From: Fasciolopsis buskii | Taxonomy: Eukaryota > Platyhelminthes > Trematoda > Plagiorchiida > Fasciolidae | Length of the DNA stretch: 64,000 nt | Direction: 5' to 3' | NCBI GenBank assembly: GCA_008360955.1 | Contig: LUCM01002336.1 | Location: 60,536 to 124,535, forward strand | In this document: positions 46,601-54,444 of the stretch, piece after piece | How positions within the stretch are numbered: position 1 is the first letter of the stretch | Layout of the letters: each line of letters opens with the position of its first letter | Notes under the pieces: model-generated | The model's database searches: none | Told to the model about the DNA's origin: nothing | Seen by the model: only the letters and a program-made list of their open reading frames with translations | Program-made: the position numbers and the translations under genes

Positions 46601-49383
46601 GTAGAAGAAAAATCGAGGGAAAGGAAAAAGTCAGGGATGTGCGATTATTTGGTAAAGTAGAAATGAAAACCAAACTGGGAGCAAAATCCCCAGCTCTCAC
46701 AAACAAGATCACCAGGAGAATCAGATGAAAGGAAATTTGGAGAGGTCAGAATTGCGAAGTATTGGTTTAACAAAGCTCGACGATTTTCGGCTGCATGTGG
46801 TAAACGAAAGTTAGTGTTCGGTTTTCTAGCGGACGAAGCGTCGTATGGTTGAATTTGTAGCTGATGAACACTTGTTCCTCTCCTGCACTTAGCGTTACTG
46901 GAAGATGGAATCGACGGGCGGCGCCAGCAGCTGAATCCTGAGCGCTTCAAGCGTACAACAAGATCAAGTTCACGACTAGACTATTCGGAGGACTCAAGTT
47001 TGCTTGGGAGGTATCTGTTGACTTCCCAACGGTAGTGAAAGAAGAGTCGAATATTCGACTACCAAAGAAGGGAAAAGTGGCCGGTCCCGACGGACTTCCC
47101 CCAGCTTTTTTCAAATTGGGTGGAGAAGCTATGATGAAATCACGTACCTCCTTGCTTCGTGATATTTGGAACAAGGAACATATTCCGTTTTCGCGGAGTG
47201 ACACACCGGTTGCACCCATCTTCATGGAGGGCACACGCAGTGACTGTAGCAGTCTTCGTGAGATTAGTTTAATTCCGATAGTTACCAAAGTGTTCGCCTC
47301 GATAATGATGCGTCGTTTAACGTCGATTCACGAGAGAAACATCCGCGAACAGCAGGGCGGATTTCGTCCAGGTCAAGGCTGCCTCGACTAGGTTCTCACT
47401 CTTCTCCAAATACTCAAATCACGCCACACACCGCCGCCTTTCAACCGTATTCTTTCTGGACTTGAAAAGTGCGTTCGACTCCATGGACCGGACAGCCCTA
47501 TTCAGTACCCTCCACCGGAAGGGTGGGCATGTCATCGAATTTCGTGAACCTGTTGTGAGCATTGTGCTCGCATACCTGTGGTTGCGTGGGAGCATGCGGT
47601 GAACTATCAAGTTCACTCGAAACGATTAGTGGTGTTCGACAAGGGTGTCCCATCTCCCCATACCTGTTCAAATTTGTCATAAACGAGGTGGTGGAAGATG
47701 CTTTGGGAGGTTTCCAGGGTGTAGGCCTCGAAGTGGGAGTGGTGAAAATCCGTGTGACCTAGATTACACCGATGACGTCGTATGCCTGTTGGAATCCGCG
47801 GACCACGCACAACGCGCACTAGACAGATTGGAGTTTTTCGTATCTCGGTCTGGCATCTGTTTTGCATCTTCAAAGTGTAAAGTGCTGTTACTGGACTGGA
47901 TGCTAGTTGTGCCGAATTTGTTACTGGGTGGATAGGAACTAACGATGGTGAACCGTTCCACTTACCTTGGTAGCTGCGTGTCGAACAATGGTAGCACGAC
48001 AGTAAAAGTGGACGCAGTTATATGGAAGGCTGAAGCGGCTTACTTTGGACTGAATCACTTGTGTTATCGGCCTGATATTTCACTGAAATTGAAAGGTCGT
48101 GTTTACTGTGCCGTGGTGCGCTGTTCTGTTGTATCGCTGCGAGACATGAAGTATGCGCGTGGGAGATGTTTGTTGGTTGGGGATTTTCGACCACCGATGT
48201 TTACGTATTATTGCTAGAATTTGAGGGTTTGATCTGGTGTGTAATGCAGCTATGAGGAATGTATTACTGGGTGCCGGTTCCGAGGTTGGTTTATCTGGGT
48301 GTTGTATGACCACGCTGGTTGGGTCACTTGTTGCGTATGGCGAACATTCGTCTACCATATCGTGCCCTATTTTGTTTTCCTCTCACGGAATGGAAGAAGC
48401 CATGCAGAGGCCAAAAGGTGAAGTGGGAACGTGGGATGAGAAAATGTACAGCGAACTTAGGTAAATTAGGTATCTGGCGTCTTCGTGTTTGAGGTTTGAA
48501 AGACCTGTCAACTAGCTGGGTGGACACTGAGGGATAAGGGTGTGAACCGTGAATAGTGGCGATCGTGTTGTCATTTTCTATCGAGTCAGAATGATTGAAA
48601 GAGTTCGTTTGTACAGTTAGATTGTGTTCCATATGTGAGCTGCAGCAGCATCTTATCTGTTCCCACCTATGTAGGTCCACTCCCTGTTTTCTTTGGATAT
48701 TCACTCTTTTTATAGAAAAATGTAACCATGACGAAAACGTACTGGTCAGTGATACTTGCCTTGCTGTTTAACGCTGACTCGTAATGATGATGATGAAGGT
48801 TTGCTTGGTTTGAATAAGTGTAAAATCGTGAAGAGCAATGCCGTCAAAATTAGAAACATGCAATATTTGGTATGATTACAGCAGCCAGTCTGACTACTAC
48901 GCCGTGGCATGACGTTACTCGGTCGAAACAATGGTTTCGTAACTCATTCTTCAGTCTATAATGCCTAATCGACACAAGACAGTCGCTTGCGTGCTTTGTC
49001 AGATATAACTGAAGTTCTCGGGTATTAGTGCCTTAATTCATGTTTATACCCCCGGGAATCTCTTCTAAGCTGTTGGATTTTATCTTGCGTGCTTTTTGTC
49101 GCTTGGTATCTTCTATCCAGTATGCTATTATTCTTGGGCGAATAGTTGGCACATATTTTACTGATTTTGTTGGCTTAATTTCCTATTTATTTTTCAAACT
49201 CGTCCACGCCCTAACTTTTCATGCCAACTCAGAGCCGGTGGCGTGGAACTGTCCAGCAAGGATGGACGAATCAAGGTGGTCAACACACTGGAAAGTCGTT
49301 TGGATCAAATTAGCGAACAAATGATGCCACAGTTACGTGAAATTTTATTTGGTGTGAATGAGAACCGAAAGTTTCGTGACTAG
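31570..49383 (+). CDS. ATP6V1E: V-type H+-ATPase subunit E (8 exons, complete)
   Basis: Subunit E is part of the peripheral stalk that ties the V1 catalytic head to the membrane Vo ring of the vacuolar proton pump. Joining exons 31570-31602, 31640-31705, 31748-31861, 31905-31967, 32000-32089, 38790-38858, 44574-44665 and 49233-49383 gives 678 bases and 225 residues, against 226 in human ATP6V1E1. Residue order matches the family throughout: [103 protein letters not shown] and the C-terminal NENRKF. The N-terminal half is the expected charged long helix. All seven introns are GT-AG; introns 1-6 are phase 0 and intron 7 is phase 2. Introns 1-4 are 37, 42, 43 and 32 nt; introns 5-7 are 6700, 5715 and 4567 nt. 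No stop or frameshift is seen, so the gene looks functional. The identification rests on remembered family sequence; junctions are chosen by eye. Confidence 0.95.
31640..31705 (+). CDS. ATP6V1E: V-ATPase E exon 2
   Basis: Twenty-two codons from [10 protein letters not shown] to EEIDAK. The preceding intron is 37 nt (31603-31639) with an A-rich acceptor, AAAAAAG. The donor is AAA|GTAAGT, an ideal site. Confidence 0.93.
31748..31861 (+). CDS. ATP6V1E: V-ATPase E exon 3
   Basis: Thirty-eight codons from AEEEFQIEK to IELSKKML, part of the long helix. The preceding intron is 42 nt. The donor TTG|GTTTCT is weak, but only this choice keeps frame and alignment with exon 4. Confidence 0.9.
31905..31967 (+). 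CDS. ATP6V1E: V-ATPase E exon 4
   Basis: Twenty-one codons, [18 protein letters not shown] then HVE. The preceding intron is 43 nt and ends CCAGACAG. The nearer CCAG at 31900 would shift the frame into a stop, so the second AG is used. Confidence 0.9.
32000..32089 (+). CDS. ATP6V1E: V-ATPase E exon 5
   Basis: Thirty codons from [13 protein letters not shown] to CIRGLITQ. It is preceded by a 32-nt intron, the smallest, with a TTTCCAG acceptor. The donor is CAG|GTAATT and opens the 6.7-kb intron 5. Confidence 0.93.
33510..34420 (+). pseudogene. CR1 endonuclease domain, frameshifted
   Basis: From 33553 the strand reads [20 protein letters not shown] then [20 protein letters not shown], aligning with ITETWL....D.E..L.GY.LFRADR..RGGGVALY. 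The catalytic ITE has decayed. Near 33975-34075, in another frame, come [11 protein letters not shown] and the decayed [11 protein letters not shown], the LDLVL and SDH region, here NH instead of DH. Near 34123-34240, [20 protein letters not shown] and [11 protein letters not shown] form the linker to RT. The order is complete but the frame changes several times, so there is no activity. Confidence 0.7.
34578..34990 (+). pseudogene. CR1 reverse transcriptase N-terminal fragment
   Basis: The open frame 34578-34850 has [16 protein letters not shown], then [20 protein letters not shown], then [11 protein letters not shown]. These are the RT0-RT2 motifs of CR1 elements (S.GPDGI.P.LL, L..G.LP.EWK.A.V.P.FK). 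Past a stop, GKPIEQLV and GFRKGCSF in other frames continue the motif order. Motifs A and C (FDKV and YADD) are missing because the copy is cut off by the RTE insertion at about 35046. Confidence 0.75.
35046..35525 (-). pseudogene. RTE LINE 3' end (family A), reversed, intron 5
   Basis: On the - strand this matches the C-terminal end and 3' UTR of the RTE copies at 48270-48700 and 57090-57530. It has the decayed [16 protein letters not shown] region, then [12 protein letters not shown] with a stop, then the shared GACCCGTCAACTAGCTAG and GGCGATCGTGTTGTCATT blocks. It is severely 5'-truncated and lacks a clear 3' tail at 35046. Confidence 0.7.
35545..37255 (+). pseudogene. RTE LINE (family A), endonuclease end to RT end, intron 5
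   Basis: A + strand copy starting within the endonuclease (match begins at CCTGTTTAGG, about 35552, corresponding to 62060 in the better copy). The [10 protein letters not shown] part near 35710 aligns with the SQIDHIAVS strand. Next come the YVESDHA motif near 35791, the linker, then RT pieces [10 protein letters not shown] near 36417 and [17 protein letters not shown] in frames around 36499-36620. The catalytic YADD region has become DYAVGV near 36910. [10 protein letters not shown] near 37083 is the YLGSCVSND motif. Many stops and shifts; ancient compared with the copies at 55.7 and 61.2 kb. Confidence 0.75.
37256..37905. mobile_element. About 650-bp insertion splitting an RTE 3' UTR
   Basis: The RTE 3' UTR is continuous in the copies at 48.5 and 57.3 kb but is interrupted here. 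The match breaks after GTCAGCTAGCTGG and resumes at GAACAGTTGTGACCGTG near 37910. The inserted DNA has no recognisable coding content or terminal repeats, and no target duplication is clear. It may be a non-autonomous element or another LINE tail. Confidence 0.4.
37906..38160 (+). repeat. RTE family A 3' UTR with (GATGAT)n end
   Basis: Continuation of the copy that starts at 35545. Shared blocks with 48560-48805 and 57370-57620 include GTAGGTCCGCTCCCTGTT and the GGCAGTAACCAGTGGG region. It ends in GATGATGATGATGATGATAT, the simple-repeat tail of this family. Confidence 0.75.
38161..38789. other. End of V-ATPase E intron 5
   Basis: Unassigned intronic sequence. The last 50 bases carry pyrimidine-rich runs, then TTTTTGAAG at the exon 6 acceptor. 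Confidence 0.6.
38790..38858 (+). CDS. ATP6V1E: V-ATPase E exon 6
   Basis: Twenty-three codons, [20 protein letters not shown] then LVQ. The donor is CAG|GTAAGC. The LLEP..VV.CR stretch is the most conserved part of the globular C-terminal domain. Confidence 0.95.
39140..40300 (+). pseudogene. RTE LINE (family B) in intron 6
   Basis: RT pieces in order on the + strand. [20 protein letters not shown] comes near 39210, aligning with [28 protein letters not shown] follows near 39323, motif A (FLDL.AAFDSVDR) with its Asp changed. VMEIALT follows near 39505. The YADD box is deleted just before [16 protein letters not shown] near 39620. [18 protein letters not shown] comes near 39767. [20 protein letters not shown] follows near 39839. 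The tail has [11 protein letters not shown] near 40113 and [10 protein letters not shown] near 40220, corresponding to RLPGWGPRDPP. Degenerate. Confidence 0.75.
40800..41000 (+). pseudogene. LINE 3'-end scrap (RTE type)
   Basis: The frame at 40806 ends with [20 protein letters not shown] and then CLEMV, which lines up with the LS.VG..RLPGWGPRD....WLE.L tail of RTE proteins. Only this last stretch is preserved. Confidence 0.5.
41001..41849. other. Intron 6, unassigned
   Basis: The 87-codon frame 41379-41642 (+), with [17 protein letters not shown], is protein-like but unidentified. It could be an element remnant. Confidence 0.3.
41850..44030 (-). mobile_element. Jockey-type LINE, reversed, in intron 6
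   Basis: Antisense to the host gene. In - strand order: an endonuclease end (44027-43640), linker (43500-43276), RT (43050 to about 42600) and the RT C-terminus (42462-42238). [20 protein letters not shown] near 43000 matches LL...QYGFR..RST.DLL of Jockey-superfamily RTs. [10 protein letters not shown] near 42630 is the FADD-type catalytic box, here [22 protein letters not shown] near 42360, followed by [10 protein letters not shown], matches YK..IRP.LEY.S..W and IQ.KAIR. A sister copy is at 45.0-46.96 kb. Frameshifts throughout. Confidence 0.7.
44031..44573. other. End of V-ATPase E intron 6
   Basis: Unassigned intronic sequence ending in a pyrimidine-rich TTCCGTTTTCATCTCACAG acceptor. Confidence 0.6.
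44574..44665 (+). CDS. ATP6V1E: V-ATPase E exon 7
   Basis: Ninety-two bases encoding [20 protein letters not shown] then [10 protein letters not shown] and two bases of the next Ser codon. The donor is CTC|GTAAGT. This is the least conserved part of the protein. It is supported by exact phase fit to exons 6 and 8 and by the YLPE motif. Confidence 0.88.
45000..46960 (-). mobile_element. Jockey-type LINE, reversed, in intron 7
   Basis: Antisense to the host gene and homologous to the copy at 41.85-44.03 kb. In - strand order: [19 protein letters not shown] near 46820, [16 protein letters not shown] near 46590 (the SLN.SK.PGPDGIPN RT0 motif), [11 protein letters not shown] near 46300, [18 protein letters not shown] near 46220 (motif A with its Asp kept), then [20 protein letters not shown] near 45600 and [12 protein letters not shown] tail near 45000-45200 follows. 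Several stops and shifts; inactive. Confidence 0.75.
46965..48805 (+). pseudogene. RTE LINE (family A), RT plus 3' UTR, in intron 7
   Basis: A 5'-truncated copy, sense to the host gene. [20 protein letters not shown] comes near 47050. [17 protein letters not shown] follows near 47340, then [17 protein letters not shown] near 47450 (motif A with its Asp). [16 protein letters not shown] comes near 47757 (motif C, DD kept). [14 protein letters not shown] follows near 47955, and [10 protein letters not shown] near 48270 marks the C-terminal region. The 3' UTR ends in ATGATGATGATG near 48785-48797. Stops and frameshifts are present, but the motif order from RT0 to the end is complete. Confidence 0.8.
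49233..49383 (+). CDS. ATP6V1E: V-ATPase E exon 8 (terminal)
   Basis: Completes the split Ser codon, then [40 protein letters not shown] and VNENRKFRD before TAG at 49381-49383. The acceptor is AACTCAG. The [16 protein letters not shown] signature is unmistakable. Confidence 0.97.
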
Positions 49384-49642
49384 TTTTGGTGACTGGTCTG
49401 TCGGGACTTTCACGGTGGCCATGAGCGTGTGATCTAACGCATAATAATAATGTTAATATTTTCCGTAGCCTTCCCATCTTCGAAACTGATTTTGGTGGCT
49501 GTTTATGCTTTTTGACTCCGTGACAGTTTGTGATCGGTCTTGTTATTACTACTATTATTTCTCTGATTATCTCTTCGTCGTCACTGCCGTTCTTATTGTG
49601 ACCGTTGCCGTCGTCCCCACACCTTTATAATTTATGCACCGG

Positions 49643-49648
49643 AATAAA
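49643..49648 (+). terminator. ATP6V1E: Candidate polyadenylation signal for V-ATPase E
   Basis: First canonical AATAAA after the stop codon, 260 bases downstream. Position is plausible; there is no direct evidence of use. Confidence 0.35.
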
Positions 49649-49719
49649 TCCAACTGCTAATAATGTCTTCGTATTCCCGGCTTCCTGTAGCTTTCTGCTG
49701 AAGAGCGTTGTTTTTATGC

Positions 49720-50500
49720 TCTCTGATTCACATTCACTGTCCGCAGTTGAGGCAAAAGAACCGGTATTGCCTGTTCCCGGTGGGGTCATTTCGGATTATT
49801 TTGCACAAGCGTGCTTTGGTTTTGGCCGCCACCTTACAAGGAGGCAGAAATATTTCGGATGTAAGAAAGCCGCGAACTGCGGCATTTAGCTGTTATCTAA
49901 AAGTCTCCAGCCATTGCCCCGGGGGACTTATTGATTTCAACCCTGTAAATTAACTCAAACAATTCGGGACAGCCCATTGGTTAGTGTTTTCATATCTTTC
50001 CATCACGTCTTCATCTGCCCACTCTCATCCATCTTTCAATCATTGCCTACTTCGAAGAACAGTGTATGCCAAAAGAGTTTATCGAAGAGCATGCGTAATA
50101 TGGCTCAACCGCCCTGATCTCTTCGGATTCAATGATTGATCGACCGATTGAAATTTGTGATTCGGTACGGTACACGACGCCTAACTTTAGCATGGCTAAT
50201 AAAATTCTCCTACCATGTTTTAGCAATGCTGCGAAGACATCAGTATATACTCTGTTTTTAATGGGCATGTATCTGAGCTGCATCGCAAAACCGATCGTAC
50301 CGCTGTAGTAGAAATTCGATCCTTGGTCACTAAGCTGAGGTCTACCCGATGCCACAGACGATTCAAGCTATTGAACACCAATCGAGCTTTCGATAAGCGC
50401 GACATCATTTCATCTTGCATATGACCATCTGGTGAGATGCAAATACCTAAATAAGAATTCTTATCTACCTCTCCACCCCTCCTCCCTAATGACGTGTTTT
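49720..50500 (-). pseudogene. RTE LINE (family B) C-terminus and 3' UTR
   Basis: On the - strand, KNSYLGICISPDGHMQDEMM comes near 50450 (YLG..ISPGG..SDE). SRLSKARLVFNSLNRLWHR follows, then DRISTTAVRSVLRCSSDTC, corresponding to GR.Y..AVRSVLLYG.ETW. Further on, SGQMKT, WKDMKTL and then VPRGNGWRLL near 49920 correspond to the GGQ.MTW..GMK and WGPRDP..WLETL tail. The UTR to 49720 contains CATCCGAAATATTTC and GCACGCTTGTGCAAAAT, shared with 52.6-52.75 kb on the other strand. Confidence 0.75.
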
Positions 50501-50710
50501 GGCTTCAAGTCAACCCAATCATCCAAGAGCGTTTTACCCTCCGGGGGCTCAAAACGAATCCCAAACAGTCGTTAAGGCGGTTGCTTATAATTTACGTAAG
50601 TATTCATTCAAAAACGATCTGATTATTCTAAGTGGCTCACTGTCTGACCAAAATGAAACAGCTGATTTTCGCTGTCAACTCAATTGCAAATTTGGAGAAA
50701 ACAGGAATTG

Positions 50711-51075
50711 AAATAATTCACCATGTGATATCATCGCTCAACTCACCATAAAGAAACCATGGAAGCACTGTACAGATGTTTCATCCTTGTTAGGAATCAT
50801 CAGCAGTGCATATCCACTGCGCCCGAACTGGGACGCGAACCCGAACAAGGACGAATGATTCTGAGTCGAACGCCTTAGCCATTACGCTACCGGGCAGGCT
50901 CTGAACAGTTTGTTGAACTTCACGTGATGATGTTGCACCTATCCGCCACTGATTTGCACGGTTACTGTCCGTCAGCTCAAGCGATCGACCCCTACTGATA
51001 GATGACTTCTCTGCAGGTAGCCTAAGTACAACGAAGGCTTTGGATATGACCTACAGAGCTTGATTACTTGATACA
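50711..51075 (-). mobile_element. tRNA-derived SINE, copy 2
   Basis: Full unit as in copy 1. On the - strand the A-box is TAGCGTAATGG and the B-box GGTTCGCGTCC. The 3' end, CATGGTGAATTATTTC, lies at 50711. Confidence 0.8.
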
Positions 51076-51105
51076 TTTTAGTAGTAGGAGATTGAATGTT
51101 TACAT

Positions 51106-51197
51106 GAAATAATTCACCATGTGATATCATCGCTCAACTCACCATAAAGAAACCATGGAAGCACTGTACAGCTGTTTCATCCTTGTTAGGAATCATC
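51106..51197 (-). repeat. SINE, second 3'-end unit (partial dimer)
   Basis: A 92-base repeat of the 3' end of copy 2 in the same orientation, nearly identical to 50708-50801 and stopping at TAGGAATCATCA. It is joined to copy 2 by about 30 bases. CAGGAATTGAAA near 50702 and CAGGAATTAAAG near 51196 flank the compound and may be its target duplication. Confidence 0.7.
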
Positions 51198-51209
51198 AGG
51201 AATTAAAGG

Positions 51210-52092
51210 AAAACCCAAAAGAACGCCTTCTCTTGTGAATTCGGCTCAATGATTGCCGTAAGCGCACGACTTTAGTTAATCATGTGAAGGGATTGGATAA
51301 GTGGTATGACGCGTTCTCAGTGAGGGACAGCGCTACAGAACTGCACAATCGTCCGGGTCGAGTGCCGTTTACAAATCAAGGAAGGTAAAAGGGATGGGCC
51401 TACGGAAAGTGTGAGATATGACCGCTACATCCTGTTAAATTTTCATAACTGCCAGTGCTGAACCATGAATAATCTTTGCATATCTTCCTTCTCTACAGTC
51501 GGATCGGTCATTTTGCCAGTTAGACAATGGACAGAAACTCGTCTGTGTTCCACCTAAGTCACGATGATAATCCATCCGTTGAATTTTTCGGGTCCGATAA
51601 TCCAGTCCCCCGTTTTAGAACTCGGTGGGCATACACTAATGAAGAACCTGTGATCACCTATCTCGTGATCCAAATTACAAACGGTCGGCGGAAATAATAA
51701 TTGAAGATCGACCAAAACAATTGGCTTATACGAACGAGACAAAAACAAGCCACTCAATTAGGAAGTGAGCTTATTAGACATCTGAACACTACGTGAGGTG
51801 TAGGTATGCGCTGTTCAAGGTTCACGATCGTGTTTTGATTTTTTACATCCAGAATGAGCACGTTTGGACTTGCATTTCTCGTACACCCGTTGTTGTGTTT
51901 GAGGTGAGAATGAATTAGTTTGCTCATGCCCATCGATGTTAGGTCATCGTATCACGGTTGAATGGCTCGGTGACGAATGTATCTCGGGGTTCCGAACAAT
52001 CACATGCAAACGTGGATTTTTTTGCGCTTGATGCAAGGAAATGTTATTTATGAATCGATATATATGTTAGTGAAAATATCTGCAGCTCAAAT
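51210..52092. other. Unassigned
   Basis: No gene or repeat recognised; the frame 51554-51757 (-) is anonymous. Confidence 0.35.
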
Positions 52093-52492
52093 TGCATATT
52101 TTAGAGGTTAGAAGGCGTACGCTAAGTTATGACGTTTATTGTGACCTTTCGATCCAAACTAGGACTCGTCAAACTTGAATGAGTGGTTGAATGGGATCGC
52201 TAGTTCCGTTCGTTTTGGCGCACTGTCGTCTGTTTGTCTCTATTCCGCATCGGGGTCTTGTTAAGATGACGTAATGTTTGTTCAGTCGACATGTCGAGAT
52301 TGGCAAACATTACATCATCTTAACAAGACCCTGATGCAGAGTAGAGGGTAAAACAGACGACAGTGCACGAAAACGAACGGAACTAGCGATCCCATTCAAT
52401 CACTCATTCACGTCTGACAACGAGTACTAGTTTGGATCGAAACGTCACAGTAAGCGTTGTAACTCAGTGTATGCCTTCTAATCTCTAATATG
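52093..52492. repeat. Long hairpin palindrome, arms about 188 bp
   Basis: Arms 52093-52280 and 52304-52492 are inverted copies around a 23-base loop that itself contains the perfect palindrome CGACATGTCG. Conserved blocks include TTAAGATGACGTAATGTTTG against CAAACATTACATCATCTTAA near the loop and ACTAGCGATCCCATTCAA against its complement further out. No coding content. It is bounded on the right by (TA)n, like the Penelope palindrome at 1.4-2.35 kb. It contains GATCGAAACGTCAC, which resembles CGTTTCGTCACC in those arms, so it may be an inverted pair of Penelope-like terminal repeats. Confidence 0.8.
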
Positions 52493-52493
52493 C

Positions 52494-52520
<27 letters not shown>
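52486..52520. repeat. (TA)n microsatellite
   Basis: Pure TA tract directly abutting the palindrome's right arm. Confidence 0.9.
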
Positions 52521-52524
<4 letters not shown>

Positions 52525-52800
52525 GCCGTCCCTATTTAGATTACTGGGTTGAGGTCCATAAGGCCTGTAACGCGATGGCTGGAGACTTTAGACGACATAG
52601 TTAACTGCCGCAGTTATCGACTTTCTTATATCCGAAATATTTCCATTTCCTTACACTTCTTCTGTCCAAAGATCTACTTTTTCTTTTATTATTCCGTGTT
52701 TTGAGGTAGCAACAAAAACCGAGGTGCGCTTGTGCAAAATTACTATACATAAAACCTGAACTGAGACTAATAAGGATCGATCGATCTACTTTCACGGGGT
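52521..52800 (+). pseudogene. RTE LINE (family B) 3' end
   Basis: Starts with a decayed tail motif, YLDYWVEVHKACN, in which TACTGGGTTGAGGTCCATAA corresponds to the CTGGGTGGGGTCCACGAG type of WGPRD coding. The UTR shared with 49720-49900 (-) follows: ATATCCGAAATATTTC at about 52626 and GCGCTTGTGCAAAATTA at about 52727. Severely 5'-truncated. Confidence 0.6.
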
Positions 52801-54444
52801 GGTAATTAGAGGTTAGACCTCAAAAGTTCTTTAGAATGCACTTTCATTGGGGCGTTAAGGACCATTCGTCATCTTAAGGGTTAAGACACCATCCGACATT
52901 TCCTGTCGAAAGCCACTGGCATACTGTACAACTGTTTCATGTGTTTCGATAGAAATTATTAGGCCTCCACACTCGAAGATTGGGTCTTCTTGGGTTGTAC
53001 CTAGCAAGTCATTTAGCAACAGAGTTATGCGTTACGACTCCCTTCTGTCACCCACTCTTGTTGGTACCAATCTGTTTTTGTCAGGGCAAATAACTCCTAT
53101 GATAGGCCACTCTTCTGCAAACAACAAATAAAATGAGGCGACTCCTTTAAAGCTAGCCAAATTTAATGTGAAATCTCCCTCTGCAATTTAACATTAGGTT
53201 GCTTTTACGCACACGTGATCAAGTACGGTCTGTCCAGAAATGAGAAAATTCGAGTACCTGACACGCTTGCTCGTGGATGTCCCGCCAGTCTCATATCGGT
53301 GTTTTTTGATTGGCTCTGTCTCTCTCGCGGAAACAAAAAAACGGTCGATTATTCGACGGAGAAAGTAAAAAAATTATCGCGATTATTGCTATCAATTTTT
53401 TTCCAATAGTCGATCTTATTGGTAGAGATCAGATCTTTCAAACCATTTGTCATCATTTTGCATATACATTTCTTAACGGATACTAGACGCTGTAGAGATT
53501 CCGCAAATACCGAACGTTTTCAAACTCCATTACGGATCTTTATTTACTCGGTTCAGGTTCTCCGTGATCCTTGCTGATAGTATGGCATTCCTACGGGCAG
53601 CTGATAAAATCATTCAGCTCTGCATAGGCGACATGAACACTAGATGTAGACAAAATACATAACTTGCTCGGGTGCCTGTCCGCACAATGCCTATGCGCGC
53701 TCATCTATCAGAACTACAAGACTGATTCACTTAAAGTCCAATTTTTCTTTCTTCGTTCGGTTTGTTCCATCGCTTAAGGCTTAACTCAGCACGTGTTCGA
53801 TAGGACAAAGTAGAAAAGAAGCGGGATCTATAAAAGGCACAGAAAGCCGTCCTGAGATGCTTACCTATGGTAAGCTAACTTCGACAATTAAAATGCAGCT
53901 CTGGTGATCGGATTGTACCCCTCAAATGCTTCGTTTCTTTCACATTATTCTTCTACGTAATTAAAGTTCATTGGAATGTGACAACCTTTTCAGAAGCGGA
54001 GGTATTGTTCTCATTAAACTTTGCGCGGAAAAATCTAAGTAGTTGACCTCTCTTTGTGATTCGCAGCTTAGTTTGTTTTAGTTGTTGCAACCATTAGACT
54101 TACATGGATGCAGTTCCCTTTGGATTGCTATTTCGCAGCGCCTTCTTCTCGAGAACGAGATGTACTCAAGAATAGATGGTTGAAATGTAGACAGTAATAA
54201 ATAGAAATACACATGGACAAAGAAGGATTTCGGATGCAGTTACCAAATTGACTGTCACACCCATGCCACATGATAACTCGTATAGGGCATATTGTTTTCC
54301 ATAACGTCCTGCTTTACTGGTTCATGGGTGCATGTCATTTTGCCATGTCTTGCGTTGATCAACTCTCGTTCGCTACCTGTCTTGGGATCAGTGCACATTG
54401 AGGGAGCATACGTAACACATACCAATCGAACGTTTAAAAAATCC
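52801..54444. other. Unassigned, possible SINE tail scrap
   Basis: Around 52910-52945, GGCATACTGTACAACTGTTT resembles the GGAAGCACTGTACAGCTGTT block of the SINE and may be an old fragment. A similar trace, AGCACTGTACGGCTGTTT, is at about 59638-59655. The frame 53215-53409 is anonymous. Confidence 0.3.

Noticed and set aside
41900..46900. Long G/A-rich + strand stretches as coding or satellite DNA
   Set aside because: The bias is explained by two reversed Jockey-type LINE copies whose coding strand is the - strand.
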